From: Zeus faber
Taxonomy: Eukaryota > Chordata > Actinopteri > Zeiformes > Zeidae
Assembly: GCA_960531495.1 (NCBI GenBank)
Contig: OY482855.1
Coordinates: forward strand, 4,114,958-4,178,957
Direction: 5' to 3'
Length of the DNA: 64,000 nt
Part shown: one piece after another, positions 10,061 to 21,166 of the stretch
How the letters are laid out: each line of letters starts with the position of its first letter
How positions within the stretch are numbered: the first letter of the stretch is position 1
The notes under the pieces: model-generated
Database searches by the model: none
The model's input: the letters and a program-made list of their open reading frames with translations, nothing else
Told to the model about the DNA's origin: nothing
Made by a program: the position numbers and the translations under genes

Positions 10061-11042
10061 CTGTCTTTGCTGAGTTTCACAAATTGACCTTTCTAGTCCA
10101 CCCTGTTTACTAGTGGGTGTGGAAATGTGACTAACCCATTTTTCAGCACCTGTAGCCACTTTGGACACAAGTGTCTGGCTCAAAGTCAGCACTCATTTTC
10201 TGCGCACAGTTCTTTTCCTTCAAAAATCAAGACCAAGCAGTGAAAGTAGGTGAAGCTTACAAGTACGCTGAGCAAAATACTTTTGCGAAAGAACAGCATC
10301 TGCATCAAAGAGTCAAAGCCTGATTTCAAACTGATTTCTACCACAGATAGAAAAGGGCCAGAGAAAATCATAGAAAACCAAAGGCTGAACAGGAGATGTT
10401 GGAGTTTCAAAAATATTTTGATGACAGAATGATCTGTACTGATTAGCTGGGGGGTAAAATGAAAGCTTGGTTGCGAGTTGTACCGTTACCCGTTGATGAG
10501 TGGTAGAAAGTGTGGTTGACAGGCTAATCAAAAATTGAAATGATTGTAATCAGTCATCTTGTGTAAGGCCTCACAACATATACACTTGAAGAATGAAGAT
10601 TTTTTTTTTTTTTACATAAAGAAGAAAGGGTTGAGAAAACTTTCTTAATAAAAATTCTTAAAATATGAAGAAAAATAGAACGAATGTGACACAAATGATC
10701 TCATTGTTCTATAAGATTGTCCATTACAAAATGCATTCTTAAAAGAGGAAAGGGGTCTTGAACTTCATCAAAAGGATGCTGTTCCTTTTCATCACATAAA
10801 TTCCCACAAAGATATTTATTATTGACAGGGGTTAAACTGGTATTTGATGGGGGAGTTGACCCCAATGTTAAATTTCGTCCCTTCCGGAGGGCCTATATAG
10901 AAAATTATGGCAACATCGGCGAGGAAACCCCCTCAATAACTAAAGCTACTGTATCCATTTATTTATTCAATCATCTAAAACAAACAAAAAATACAATCTA
11001 TTGTTTAATCACACAAACAGAGACCATTAAATTATCTCAAAA
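10061..11042. other. METTL22 intron, no gene seen
   Basis: AT-rich sequence with a T run at about 10601-10612. Open frames on both strands are short and without motifs. Confidence 0.4.
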
Positions 11043-11305
11043 CAGTTTGGTGAAAAAGTGAGAGAGGCCAGATTAAGATGGTTTGGACATGTGTGAGAGA
11101 GATGAGAGTTACATTGGGAGAAGGAGGTTGAGGATATAGCTGCCAGGCAAGAGGAAAAGAGGAAGCCCAAAGAGATGGTTTATGGATGTGGTGAGGGAGG
11201 ACATGCAGGCAGTTGGTGTAAGGGAGGAAGATGCACAGAACAGAAGGTATTGGAGGCAGATGATCCACTGGGGCGACCCCTAAAGAGAGCAGCCGAAAGA
11301 AAAAG
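11043..11305 (+). mobile_element. RTE-type LINE, 5'-truncated 3' end with 14-bp target duplication
   Basis: The insert encodes the last part of an RTE ORF2: KVREARLRWFGHV, GKRKRGSPKRWFMDVV and WRQMIHWGDP. It then has a short A/G-rich tail (CCGAAAGAAAAAG). The 14-bp word AAATTATCTCAAAA occurs on both sides (11029-11042 and 11306-11319). That duplication plus 5' truncation is the signature of target-primed reverse transcription. The body resembles the 3' part of the LINE at 18178-20935, including residues that element has lost. In-frame stops are present. Confidence 0.88.
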
Positions 11306-12055
11306 AAATTATCTCAAAATAACAAATTTTTTAAAATTATTTAAGCCTTAAAAAAATGTTAAAACTCCTTTTTGAAAATGGGAAACTGAAGTAGATAGAA
11401 ACAACTCCAAGATGACTTCTACTTTACTAACATGTTTTCCAAAGATTAGGCTTCATGAAAGTATGAGGTAATGGTGGGGGTACGTGCTGGTCAGAAAGAA
11501 CACATTTTGTTTTATTTTATTTTATAATACAATTATTGTGCTTGATAAGCGGCCAGTTGTCAGCATGAATTGTTTTTTGCTATTCTCGTCCTCGATATTA
11601 GGCGATATTTATCAAGTAAGGGCAGCGTATTGTTGCTGCCACCAATGCAGCCTCTCTTTCACCAGACCTAGACACATTTTTATTTCATCTTGTTTTCCAG
11701 ATTTTCTTTTCAGCCTTACAGCTTAGGCCTGCTGGTGAAAGCTGCATATGAGCTATCCTGGACCAAGAGGCATCCATGCTGAACGTTATGGATTTGTCGG
11801 GATACATGGCTAATGTTCAAATTTGTTCCATTTCAATACGTTAAAATGTTTTTAAATTAAAAAAAAAATAATAATAAAATAAAAACACAAGAAAATGTCT
11901 CCCCTCCTGTTATTTATTTAGTTTTTTTTACAAATCGTACCCTGCAAGTGTCCATACTGTATTCCAAAAATTATCTCTTTGGTAGGCGGAATGAACCTAG
12001 TAAAGTTATCAAATATGCCATTGCATCTAGGACAGAGTCATTGCATCTAAGACAG
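11306..12055. other. METTL22 intron, no gene seen
   Basis: AT-rich, with an A-rich run at 11859-11886. No supported feature. Confidence 0.4.
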
Positions 12056-12063
12056 AGTCTGCA

Positions 12064-12283
12064 TTACATTACATTTACATTTAGTCATTTAGCAGACGCT
12101 TTTATCCTTAGCGACTTACAATTATTCAAACACCGACGGACGCAGCCATCAGGAGCAATGAGGGGTTAAGTGTCTTGCTCAAGGACACTACAGCATGCTA
12201 GCAGGAGGAGCCTGGGATCGAACCAGCAACCTTTGGATCACTAGACCACCAGCTCTACCTCCTGAGCTACCATCCCCATTAGT
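12064..12283 (+). mobile_element. Short interspersed element, copy 1, with 8-bp flanking repeat
   Basis: The element begins TTACATTTACATTTAGTCAT, continues with AGCAGACGCTTTTATCC and GTGTCTTGCTCAAGGACACT, and ends near GAGCTACCATCCCC. A near-identical copy is at 36932-37137. The 8-bp word AGTCTGCA occurs immediately on both sides (12056-12063 and 12284-12291), so this copy looks like a clean insertion. No ORF is present. I have seen this family widely in fish, but I am unsure whether it is a SINE or a short DNA transposon. An 8-bp duplication would fit hAT. Confidence 0.75.
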
Positions 12284-12397
12284 AGTCTGCAAGTAGAATT
12301 CAACGCTTCGGCCAGGAATTGGCCTCAGTTTAGTGTTGGGGGTATGTGGTGTGCGGATGGGATGGTTTGATCAGCCACGTCTGACCTGGCTCTAGGT

Positions 12398-14783
12398 CAG
12401 TGGTGGGCAATTAATTTTTACAAGGGGCCACATGAGAAACCTGAGCTGTGTTGGAGGGCCGAACCAACAATAACTTCATTCTGCTCAATATAAATTTTCT
12501 CCCATTGTAAAAAGCAGCAAATTATATATTTTGATTAGCTGCTACTGGTAATCAGAAGAATAAGGATATTCTGTAAAAATGTATATAAATATATGAAATA
12601 GTGGTATAGGTCAAATAGGAAAATACTCCTACAGAAGTAATAAACAGTAAAAACAAAAACAATCATTACATCAGTGTTTAGTTTTTTTTTTAACATGTTA
12701 ATCTTCACAAACACTGAAAAAGTGTTTTGCAGTATGTTAAAGATAAGCAAGTGGTCAACTTGATACAAAAAGCAATAAGTGCTTTTAATGTTTTTTGGTT
12801 CATTTTACTTCTTCGGTCAAATCCAGTCCGTCTTGGGCTTGAACAAGTGCATTGAAATCTGGCTGAATGTCTGAGGTGGATATGGGAAGGACAGCTGAGA
12901 CGTGATCAGAGGTGATAGAGGATCTGTATCTGGATTTGTTGAACTTCATCATTGAGAATGTCTGTTCACATACATAGGTAGATCCAAAGAGGACTAGAAT
13001 CTTCTGAGCATGTCTCTTCATGTGTGGGAAGTTCTCCTCTTTGAGGGAAGAGTAAAAACCAAGCAGTGAGACTGATCTTAAGTGCTCTGCCAGAAATGTG
13101 TCAGACTGCAGGTCAATGAGTTCCATCTAAACATCACTGGGTGCATTATCCACACTGCAGGTGAAGGGAGAAGAAACAATGTGCATTTCACTGTCAACTG
13201 TTTTAAAGTCTTGAAATCGCCTTGAAAACTCACCATGCAGTGCTTCTAACATGGTTGAGTACCTGTGGAGGTGATCAGCTGATGGTGTGGCTTCCTTCAG
13301 TGTTGGCAAGTAGGTGAGAATGTTGTCCTGCAACTTTCTCATGAAAGCCTTCACTGCGCTGTACATTACATGCACAAAAAGGCCCTTGCATTGCAGTTTG
13401 ACATTTAGTTCATTCATTAGTGCAGTCACAACTACAGCAAAACCAAGGTCTGCCATCCAGTCTGCATCTGAAAGCTGTGGGATGCTTTCTTTTCACAGAA
13501 CTCGTGAATCTCTTCTCTCAGGTCCCAGACACTTTTCAGCACTTTTCCTAGGCTGAGCCACCTGATAGCTGTGTGGTAGCTTATGTCAAAATCTTCAGTC
13601 TCATTTTCCTCCAAAAGTGCAACAAACTGTCTGTGATTCAATGCTCTTGCCCTGATGAAGTTAACTATTTTAGTTACAACATCAACAACATGGTTAATTT
13701 TTAACACTGACTTACACAACACCTCCTGATGTATAATACAATGCAAAAATGTCAATATCTGCTCAGGGTTATTTCTGTCACTTTATCCTGCATTCTCTTC
13801 AAAAGTCCAACATTTTTCTCCGTCAGATTTGGACAACCATCTGTTGTCACACCTTCCAGCTTGTCCCATTTCAGTCCTAACTTGTCCAAACATGCATTTA
13901 ACTCCGTGAACAAATTACTCCCAGTTGTTGTCCCTTTCATTGACTGCATGGCTGCCAGCTCCTCCGTGATTTTAAAGTCTGTAATTATCCCACGTAAGAA
14001 GATGAGTAGCGGGGCAGTGTCACGTACATCGCAGCGCTCATCCAAAGCCAGGGAAAAATAGTCAAAGTTGACCGCTCTGTTCTTCAGCTGAAGCTCCAGA
14101 TTTCGTCGGGAGAGGGTCACGTTCTCAAATGCTCCCGTTTTCTCCTGGCATATTAGTACTGCAGAGTCCAACAAACAGTCCATAATAAACTGTCCGTCAG
14201 AAAACGTTTTACTTTTTCTAGCGATTTTGTGGGATATGACATAACTTGTCTTGACAACTGCATCTCTGGATGTGTAAAGTTTAGTAAAAGGTCCTTGTTG
14301 GTTTTGCAGCTTAGCCAGCAAAGCATCGGACTCCCTTGCGTGCTCTTGGTCAGACAAGTTCTTGTATTTCTCCTCGTGTTTGGTCACGTAGTGGCGATTC
14401 AAATTATAATCCTCGAACACAGCGAACTGTCTACCACAAACTATGCACACGGATTTACCTTTTGACTTCTGTAAATACATTTTTAGCAGTCAATGTCTTG
14501 TTCAAAACACGGCATTCTGCATCAATTTTTCTTTTTTTGGCGTGAGCTGATATTTTGAGGGATAGCTGGCCAGCATCACTTGTAGCTGTGAACCAACGCA
14601 TGCGTGCCCTTACGCAAAAAAAAAAAAAAACGCTTTTCAAAATAAAAGCAACATAGTTGTATTGCATGCACAGCATAAATACTGTTTCATTTATGTTCTA
14701 ATTTACGATTGACCTCACGCAGGCCGGACAGGGATTCCCAAAGGGCCGGATTTGGCCTGTGGGCCGTAAAATGCCCAGGTCTG
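12398..14783 (-). mobile_element. hAT DNA transposon, full length between 8-bp target duplications
   Basis: The 2386-bp element starts CAGTGGTGGGCAATT and ends ATGCCCAGGTCTG, so its termini pair as CAG(N)n(C/G)TGGGCA, typical of hAT. CTCTAGGT flanks it exactly on both sides (12390-12397 and 14784-14791), the 8-bp duplication expected of hAT. Sub-terminal GGGCCACATG and GGGCCGGATTTGGCC motifs are also typical. One broken transposase gene fills the minus strand. It lies in METTL22's first coding intron in the same orientation as the gene. Confidence 0.92.
12800..14556 (-). pseudogene. hAT transposase (GTF2IRD2/Charlie-like), broken
   Basis: Reading the minus strand, the protein starts around AHAKKRKIDAECR (about 14550), a basic, possibly nuclear-targeting segment. 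A BED-type zinc finger follows (CIVCGRQF ... NLNRHYVTKH). Next comes the catalytic region, open at 14480-13752, 13755-13432 and 13456-13127. The hAT C-terminal dimerisation region follows (FGSTYVCEQTFSMMKFNKSR) at 13126-12800. Total length would be about 580 residues, normal for the group. There are at least three frame changes, near 14470, 13755 and 13445, and one in-frame stop just before the ATG at 13126. Cut-and-paste activity from this copy is ruled out. Confidence 0.88.
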
Positions 14784-15019
14784 CTCTAGGTGATTGGGTC
14801 AGGGTGGCTGCATACTTGTTGCTCATTGGTTGGGCTAACGAGCAGACACACACACACACACTCAGGATAGGAGCCCTGTCATTACATGTTTGATCTGCTC
14901 CTGGCTAATTCCACCTAGCCCCCTCTCTACAATAAACTGGTGTCCACAACCCATTGTCTTCTGTGTCTCTGTGCCGGAGGGCCCTGGAAACGCATGTGGT
15001 AGGCCGAACTGCCACAGTC

Positions 15020-16161
15020 CCTTAAACTATCGATAAAATAGCTTTTGGTGGGGAGTCTTGGAGGATGGTACATCAAATAACAAAGTCCAACACCTAGAGC
15101 CATTAAATGGTATCATAATCTACTAATAACCTAAAAACCCTCTGGGAATGATGTGTTCAACTCTGTTTACAATCCTTGAAAATTTGGTGGGGGGTTAACA
15201 TAGAATTTGACAAATCAGAATCCTATAGATTGTAAGACACTTGCAAATTTGACTCTGTGATAAATAAATAGATAGCTTGATCAAGTAATAGTGATTTAGG
15301 AGATATTTTAAAGGGTATGGCAAAAAAGTAGTGTAATAATTGAGTATTTACTACTCTAATAGAGGGAATTAAATGCAGTATTGGGTATATATTCAAAGTG
15401 CTTAGGTTTGCTTTGTTTTGTTATTCTCCTATTGTCCGATTCTGTGTCTCTATTTTTTTTTTCCATAGTTTGACTAGGTTTTGTTTTTGACTTTTGTTTC
15501 AATGCATATGTTTTATTGTAAAAACAATGAATGTTTCAAAGACCTAATATCATTAAGGGCAAATTGTATAATAGAGAGGATATGTTGTGACATACTTTTT
15601 TTTATCATAATTCTCAGGTTTTACATTTAAAATAAAGTAAAATATAAATAAAGTAAAATGTAAACAATGTTTTTATATGTGCAGTTCAGGTAGCCAATTT
15701 ACATTGACAAAGGCCACACAAATTACACTTGTTCAGAAGCCACATTCTGATCCCAGACATTGTAGCACTAAGTTCGTAGTTCTCAAGAAGCTTCCAAATC
15801 TAACATTATATCATGGCTGAAAGGACAAATATTTCCATATTATATTTTCAAGAATGTATTCAAGTATTCAAATATCCAACTTTATATAGAAGCCAATTAG
15901 AGAGGCATGATTTTGTTATTTCATTTCTTTGGCGGGTAGGGAGGAGGAGGCTTATAGGTGCTTCTATCTGTCATAAAAGTGATATTTGGTTCAAAAAGTT
16001 TGAGAACAACTGATTTAAAGCATCAATAGAATGTATCCAAAGAGTTTCCCTTTGATTCACAGTTTTATTCCATCCCGACATCTGATGGATGCTTTGATGT
16101 GCCTTTGATGTATTCCATTTTGAGAATCACTGCTATTATTGGCCTCCGAAAAAATCTTTCC
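15020..16161. other. METTL22 intron, no gene seen
   Basis: AT-rich and apparently unique sequence. A short AAATAAAGTAAAATAT duplication lies near 15630-15660. No exon or repeat was recognised. Confidence 0.4.
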
Positions 16162-16682
16162 ATGGGTGTGCTTTCTAATGGGTGTGCTTTCTAATGGGTG
16201 TGCTTTCTAATGGGTGTGCTTTCTAATGGGTGTGCTTTCTAATGGGTGTGCTTTCTAATGGGTGTGCTTTCTAATGGGTGTGCTTTCTAATGGGTGTGCT
16301 TTCTAATGGGTGTGCTTTCTAATGGGTGTGCTTTCTAATGGGTGTGCTTTCTAATGGGTGTGCTTTCCATGGGTGTGCTTTCTAATGGGTGTGCTTTCTA
16401 ATGGGTGTGCTTTCTAATGGGTGTGCTTTCTAATGGGTGTGCTTTCTAATGGGTGTGCTTTCTAATGGGTGTGCTTTCCATGGGTGTGCTTTCCATGGGT
16501 GTGCTTTCTAATGGGTGTGCTTTCTAATGGGTGTGCTTTCTAATGGGTGTGCTTTCTAATGGGTGTGCTTTCTAATGGGTGTGCTTTCTAATGGGTGTGC
16601 TTTCCATGGGTGTGCTTTCCATGGGTGTGCTTTCTAATGGGTGTGCTTTCTAATGGGTGTGCTTTCTAATGGGTGTGCTTTC
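16162..16682 (+). repeat. Minisatellite, 16-bp unit, about 33 copies
   Basis: The unit is ATGGGTGTGCTTTCTA, repeated head to tail over 521 bp. Five units end in CC instead of CTA and are 15 bp long; three of these lie as neighbours or near-neighbours in the second half. Units are otherwise almost identical, which suggests recent expansion or homogenisation. It is in METTL22's first coding intron. It is not a CRISPR array, since there are no spacers. Confidence 0.95.
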
Positions 16683-18088
16683 TTGGTTTGAAAGAGGTGG
16701 TACACAATAAAATCTCTCCAAATGTATGTTTAATCAGTCTTGAAATAAGTAACATCTCTGGTTTGTGGTAATTACAATAATTGCAATCATGCAGGTACAT
16801 GTACATGCAGGTGATAGTAGGTTTTTAAAACAACTCTCTTCATTCTCCACTTGAAGATAACTATGAACTAACTGTGAAAGAGACCAAAGACGGTTCAGGA
16901 CACACATTGTGCAGTATACGGCCACTTCAATGATAGACCAATGGATTTTACAACTGCAAGCAGCTGTTGTCATCTGGACCACCTCGAAATGCAAAACAGC
17001 AGAGGTGAGAACTCAGCCATGACTACAATGGCAATAGACGTGCTTTTGTGTCATCATTTAGCTAGTAATGACAATAAAAATATAGGGTCTGCATTGTTAT
17101 CCAAGCTACATTAGATCGCCATTTCAAACAGCGCAGAATCACACACACAAACACACACACACACGCACAGGCAGGCAGCCTCCTCACAGGCACACACACA
17201 TCACCATCACCTGCTTTGACCTCTCCTGAAGAGACCACGTGCCAAATCGCTGTTCCAATTTTCCTAGACTAAAAGAGAGGCCATTCTCTATATAACAAAT
17301 CAGTGTACAGTCATCAGTGTGATGCTGTTATTTTAAGGTAAAAAAAAAGAAAAAGTTATATAGTGTGCTTTAAAGAACCCGAATGAAACCAGATGTAGCA
17401 AAGAATCTAAAAAGATGTTTCACCAAGAGTTCGAGGATTTCAGATATTTTTGCCAATATTCTGTCTGGTCTTCTTTTAAAAATCCCTTCACCTGAAATTG
17501 TTTGGTGAGAATCAATAAAAATAACCAAAAAGAAATTGAGAAGACATTCCCATTGCATATTGCTGAAATGCCGAATAAAAAGTACAACTAATGAAGGTGA
17601 AATTAAAGTTCCTGGTCATTTTAAGAATTATGAATTGGTAAATATTGATTTAAGGACAAGCAACATACGAAAACAAACCAGATATACTGTATTAGGAATA
17701 TTAAAAATTGTAAAACAATTGCCAATTTGCTAAAATAAATTCTACGTTCTGTGTTGTATTAAGTTATAACACAAGTTACCAGCAATAACTCATTTATTGG
17801 AGGAAGATATTTCACCATGCTGGTAACAACCAAGCCAACGTTGATAACACTCGGAATGGGGGAAAAATGCAAAACAATAATATTGTGTGATGCATGGCAT
17901 CATTTGCAACAGAAAAATCGATGCAGCGCATGTTTTTAGTCTTGGAATTAAGCATTAGTCTTACGAGAAATGGTTTCTAATAGGCTTGGGTGGATTGGAC
18001 AGTTAAATCGCCAATTTCGGTTCTCTTGACAATTAAATCGCCAATCTGGCAGATAAAAAAAAAAAAAAAAAAAAAAAAAGTAATCTGC
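16683..18088. other. METTL22 intron, no gene seen
   Basis: Contains a CA-rich tract at about 17141-17200, an A run of about 25 bases at 18054-18079, and two nearby copies of TTAAATCGCCAAT (about 18003 and 18032). No exon was recognised. Confidence 0.4.
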
Positions 18089-18177
18089 CAGGAAAAATCT
18101 GAGCATTAAAATGGTGTAGTATAGTTTACCAAGATTCAAGAGGTTTATTTGTCACATACATATACATACGTTCATAC
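18089..18177 (-). repeat. Direct-repeat arm left of the RTE LINE (LINE-tail family)
   Basis: The segment reads AGGAAAAATCTGAGCATTAA, then CAGTTTACC-like text, then the TTCAAGAGGTTTATTTGTCA tail and ACATACATATACATAC. The same series recurs at 20997-21110 on the other side of the LINE. The tail part belongs to the dispersed LINE-tail family. Confidence 0.75.
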
Positions 18178-20935
18178 TATGAAGGGCATCCGGCGTAAAA
18201 ACCATGCCAAATCAAACATGTGGACAACAAATCTAATTTCCATACCGGATCGGTCGAGGCCCAGGTAAACAACAACCGCCACTGGTGCCGTTAGCCAACA
18301 AGGTGCCAGTGGAAATTGTGCTACTGTCGGCCGAAGAAGAAGAAAATGGGGAAGGTGTGTCCGGAGACAGCAGGAGAGGAAGAAGGGTAGGAGAGTAGAG
18401 TTGAGAGTAGGAACTTTGAATGTTGGCACTATGAAGGGTAAAGAGAGAGAGCTGGCTGACATGATGGAGAGAAGGGAGGTAGATGTACTATGTGTACAAG
18501 AGACCAGGTGGAAGGGGAGTAAGGCCAGGAGTATCGGTGCCGGCTACAAACTGTTCTACCAAGGAAAGGATGGCAAGACAAATGGGGTAGGGATGTCAAG
18601 AGTGTTTTGGAGGAGACGAGAGTGTCAGAAAGAGTGATGAGCATGAAGGTGGAAATTGATGGGGTGATAATGAATGTGGTCAGTGCATATGCTCCCCAAG
18701 TTGGGTGTGAGAAGGAAGAGAAAGAAGAATTCTTTAGTGAGTTGGATGTAGTGGTGGAGAGCGTCCCCAAGGGAGAGAGTGGTCATTGGAGCAGATCTCA
18801 ATGGGCATTTTGGCAAAGGGATCAGAGACATAGGTGACGAGAAGGTGATGGGTAGGTATGGTGTCAAGGAGAGGAATATGGAAGGACAGATGGTGGTGGA
18901 TTTCACTAAAAGGATGGAATTGGCTGTTGTGAATGCGCATTTCAAGAAGAGGGAGGAACACAGGGTGACCTGCAAGAGTGGAGGAAGGTGCACACAGGTA
19001 GTCTATATCTTATGCAGGAGGTGCAATCTGAAAGAGATTTGTGACTGCAAAGTGGTGGTAGGGGAGTGTGTTGCTAGGCAGCATCGGATTGTGGTCTGTA
19101 GGATGACTCCAATGAGGCCAAGAAGAGGAAGAGAGTGGAAAAAAAAGCCAATGATAAAATGGTGGAAGTTGAAAAAGGCAATAGGTGGGAATGAACAGTT
19201 ACCAGATGACTGGGAAACAACTGCAGAAGTGGTGAGGGAGAAGGCCAAGAAGGCACTCGGTGTATCATGCAGGAAGACAAGGACTATTGGTGGTGGAATG
19301 AGGAAGTACAGGAGAGCATAGAGCAGAAGAGGTTGGCGAAGAAGAATTGGGATAGTCAGAGAGACAAAGAAAGTAGACAGGAGTACAAGCGAATGTGGCG
19401 CAAGGCGAAGAGAGAAGTGGCAAAGGAAAAGGCATTCGACGAGTTGTATGAGAGGTTGGACAGTAAGGAAGGAGAAAAGGACTTTTACAGATTGGCAAGA
19501 CAAAGGGACCAAGCTAGAAAGGTTGTACAGTAGGTTAGGGTGATGAAGGATAATGATGGGAATGTGCTGACTAGTGAGGAGAGTGTGTTGAGAAGGTGGA
19601 AGGAGTACTTTGAAGAGTTGATGAATGAAGAAAATGAGAGGGAGAGAAGAGTGGATGATGTGGGGATAGTGGATCAAGAAGTGCAGCAAATTAGGATGGA
19701 GGACAAGGATGAGGTGAGAACAGCATTAAAGAAGATGAAGAGTGGAAAGGCAGTTGGCCCAGATGACATACCTGGGGAAGCATGGTAATGTTTAGGTGCG
19801 ATGGCGGTGGCGTTCCTAACCAGACTGTTTAACACCATCCTGGAAAGGGAGAGGATGCCGGAGGAGTGGAGAAGAAGTGTACCCATCTTCAAGAATAAGG
19901 GAGATGTACAGAGCTGTAGTAATTACAGGGGAATAAAGTTGATTAGCCACAGCATGAAGCTATGGGAAAGGGTAGTGGAGGCTAGGTTAAGAGGAGAGGT
20001 GGGGATCAGCAAGCAGCAGTATGGTTTCATGCCAGGAAAGAGTACTACAGATGCAATGTTTGCTTTAAGAATGCTGATGGAAAAGTACAGGGATGGCCAG
20101 AGGGAGTTGCACTGGGTCTTTGTGGATTTAGAGAAAGCATATGATAGGGTGCCAAGAGAGGAAGTGTGGTATTGCATGAGGAAGTCGGGGGTGGCAAAGA
20201 AGTACGTAAGAGTGGTACAGGATATGTATGAGGGCAGTCAGACAGTAGTAAGGTGTGCAGTAGGCCTGATGAAGGCATTCAAAGTGGAGGTGGGATTGCA
20301 TCAAGGATCAGCTCTGAGCCCTTTCTTGTTTGCAATGGTGATGGACAGGTTAACAGATTAAATCAGGCAGGAGTCTGCGTGGACTATGATGTTCGCGGAT
20401 GACATTGTGATCTGTAGAAGAATAGGGAGCAGGTTGAGGAAAGCCTGGAGAAGTGGAGGCATGCATTAGAGAGAAGAGGGATGAAGGTCAGCAGGAGTAA
20501 GACAGAATACATGTGCCTGAATGGGAGGGAGGGCGGCGAAAAGCTGAGAATGCAAGGAGTGGAGGTGGAGAAGGCGGATGAGTTCAAGTACTTGGGGTTG
20601 ACCATCCAAAGCAGCGGAGAGTGCGGGAAAGAGGTGAAGAAGAGAGTACAGGCAGGGTGGAGTGGGTGGAGAAGAGTGTTCAGTGGCACTGACAAAAAGG
20701 CAGGTGGCTGAACTGGAGATAGCAGAGTTGAGGATGTTGAGATTTTCATTGGGAGTGACAAGGACAGACAGGACTAAGAATGAGTACATTAGAGGGACAG
20801 CCACGGTTGGACAGTTTGGTCGAAAAGTGAGGGAGGCGAGATTGAGATGGTTTGGACATGTGTGTAGGAGAGATGAGCGTTACATTGGGAGAAGGATGCT
20901 GAAGATGGAGCTGTCAGGCAAGAGGAAAAGAGGCA
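18178..20935 (+). mobile_element. RTE-clade LINE, 5' region present, 3' end missing
   Basis: The element opens with a 5' region of RTE type (GAAGGGCATCCGGCGTAAAA). It continues through endonuclease and reverse transcriptase and stops inside the C-terminal region after SGKRKRG, where unrelated sequence begins at about 20935. The usual last 200 bp and tail are absent, though the fragment at 11043-11305 shows what that end looks like in this family. It runs antisense to METTL22. Confidence 0.88.
18401..20935 (+). pseudogene. RTE LINE ORF2 (endonuclease + reverse transcriptase), broken
   Basis: The N-terminal part (from about 18401) has the apurinic-type endonuclease signature: MRVGTLNVGTMKG, DVLCVQETRWKG and later VIGADLNGHFGKG. 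The reverse transcriptase includes GKAVGPDDIPGEAW (about 19760), [33 protein letters not shown] and [14 protein letters not shown]. The catalytic FADD box is in MMFADDIVICR, at about 20390. The C-terminal part has EFKYLGLTIQSSGECGKE and ARLRWFGHVCRRDE. The frame changes about seven times and has a few stops, so no full protein can be made. In a working RTE this protein nicks target DNA and copies the RNA in place. Confidence 0.88.
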
Positions 20936-20943
20936 TTTCTAAC

Positions 20944-20972
20944 CTTCTAACCTTCATTTTGAAGGTTAGAAG
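20944..20972. other. 13-bp perfect hairpin at the broken LINE end
   Basis: CTTCTAACCTTCA, loop TTT, TGAAGGTTAGAAG. It starts within about 10 bp of the place where the RTE sequence stops, so it may mark a repair junction with a templated inversion. Confidence 0.7.
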
Positions 20973-20996
20973 TTTGCAGACCTGCCAACCTTAGGA

Positions 20997-21110
20997 AATA
21001 TTTTGAGGAAAAATCTGAGCATTGAAACGGTGTAAGTACAGTTTACCAAGATTCAAGATTCAAGATTCAAGAGGTTTATTTGTCACATACATATACATAC
21101 ATTGATACCA
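20997..21110 (-). repeat. Direct-repeat arm right of the RTE LINE (LINE-tail family)
   Basis: This arm matches 18089-18177: GAGGAAAAATCTGAGCATTG, CAGTTTACCAAGATTCAAGA, then TTTATTTGTCACATACATAT. Here the TTCAAGA word is repeated three times instead of once. Confidence 0.75.
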
Positions 21111-21166
21111 TGTTCTGAAACTGATCCCCCACTCTGATCGATTAAGAGCGCGGGATTTCTGCTCTC

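Larger units (their letters stand above)
12340..15019 (+). mobile_element. Possible solo LTR split by the hAT insertion
   Basis: If the hAT at 12398-14783 is set aside, the flanks give a TGTGG-like start, an AATAAA signal at about 14931 and a GCCACA end near 15018, all shaped like a fish LTR. I could not find a target duplication around it, and no internal genes of such an element adjoin. Treat it as a weak fossil call. Confidence 0.3.

Noticed and set aside
16162-16682. Possible CRISPR-like array
   Set aside because: Units are contiguous with no spacers and the DNA is vertebrate; it is a minisatellite.
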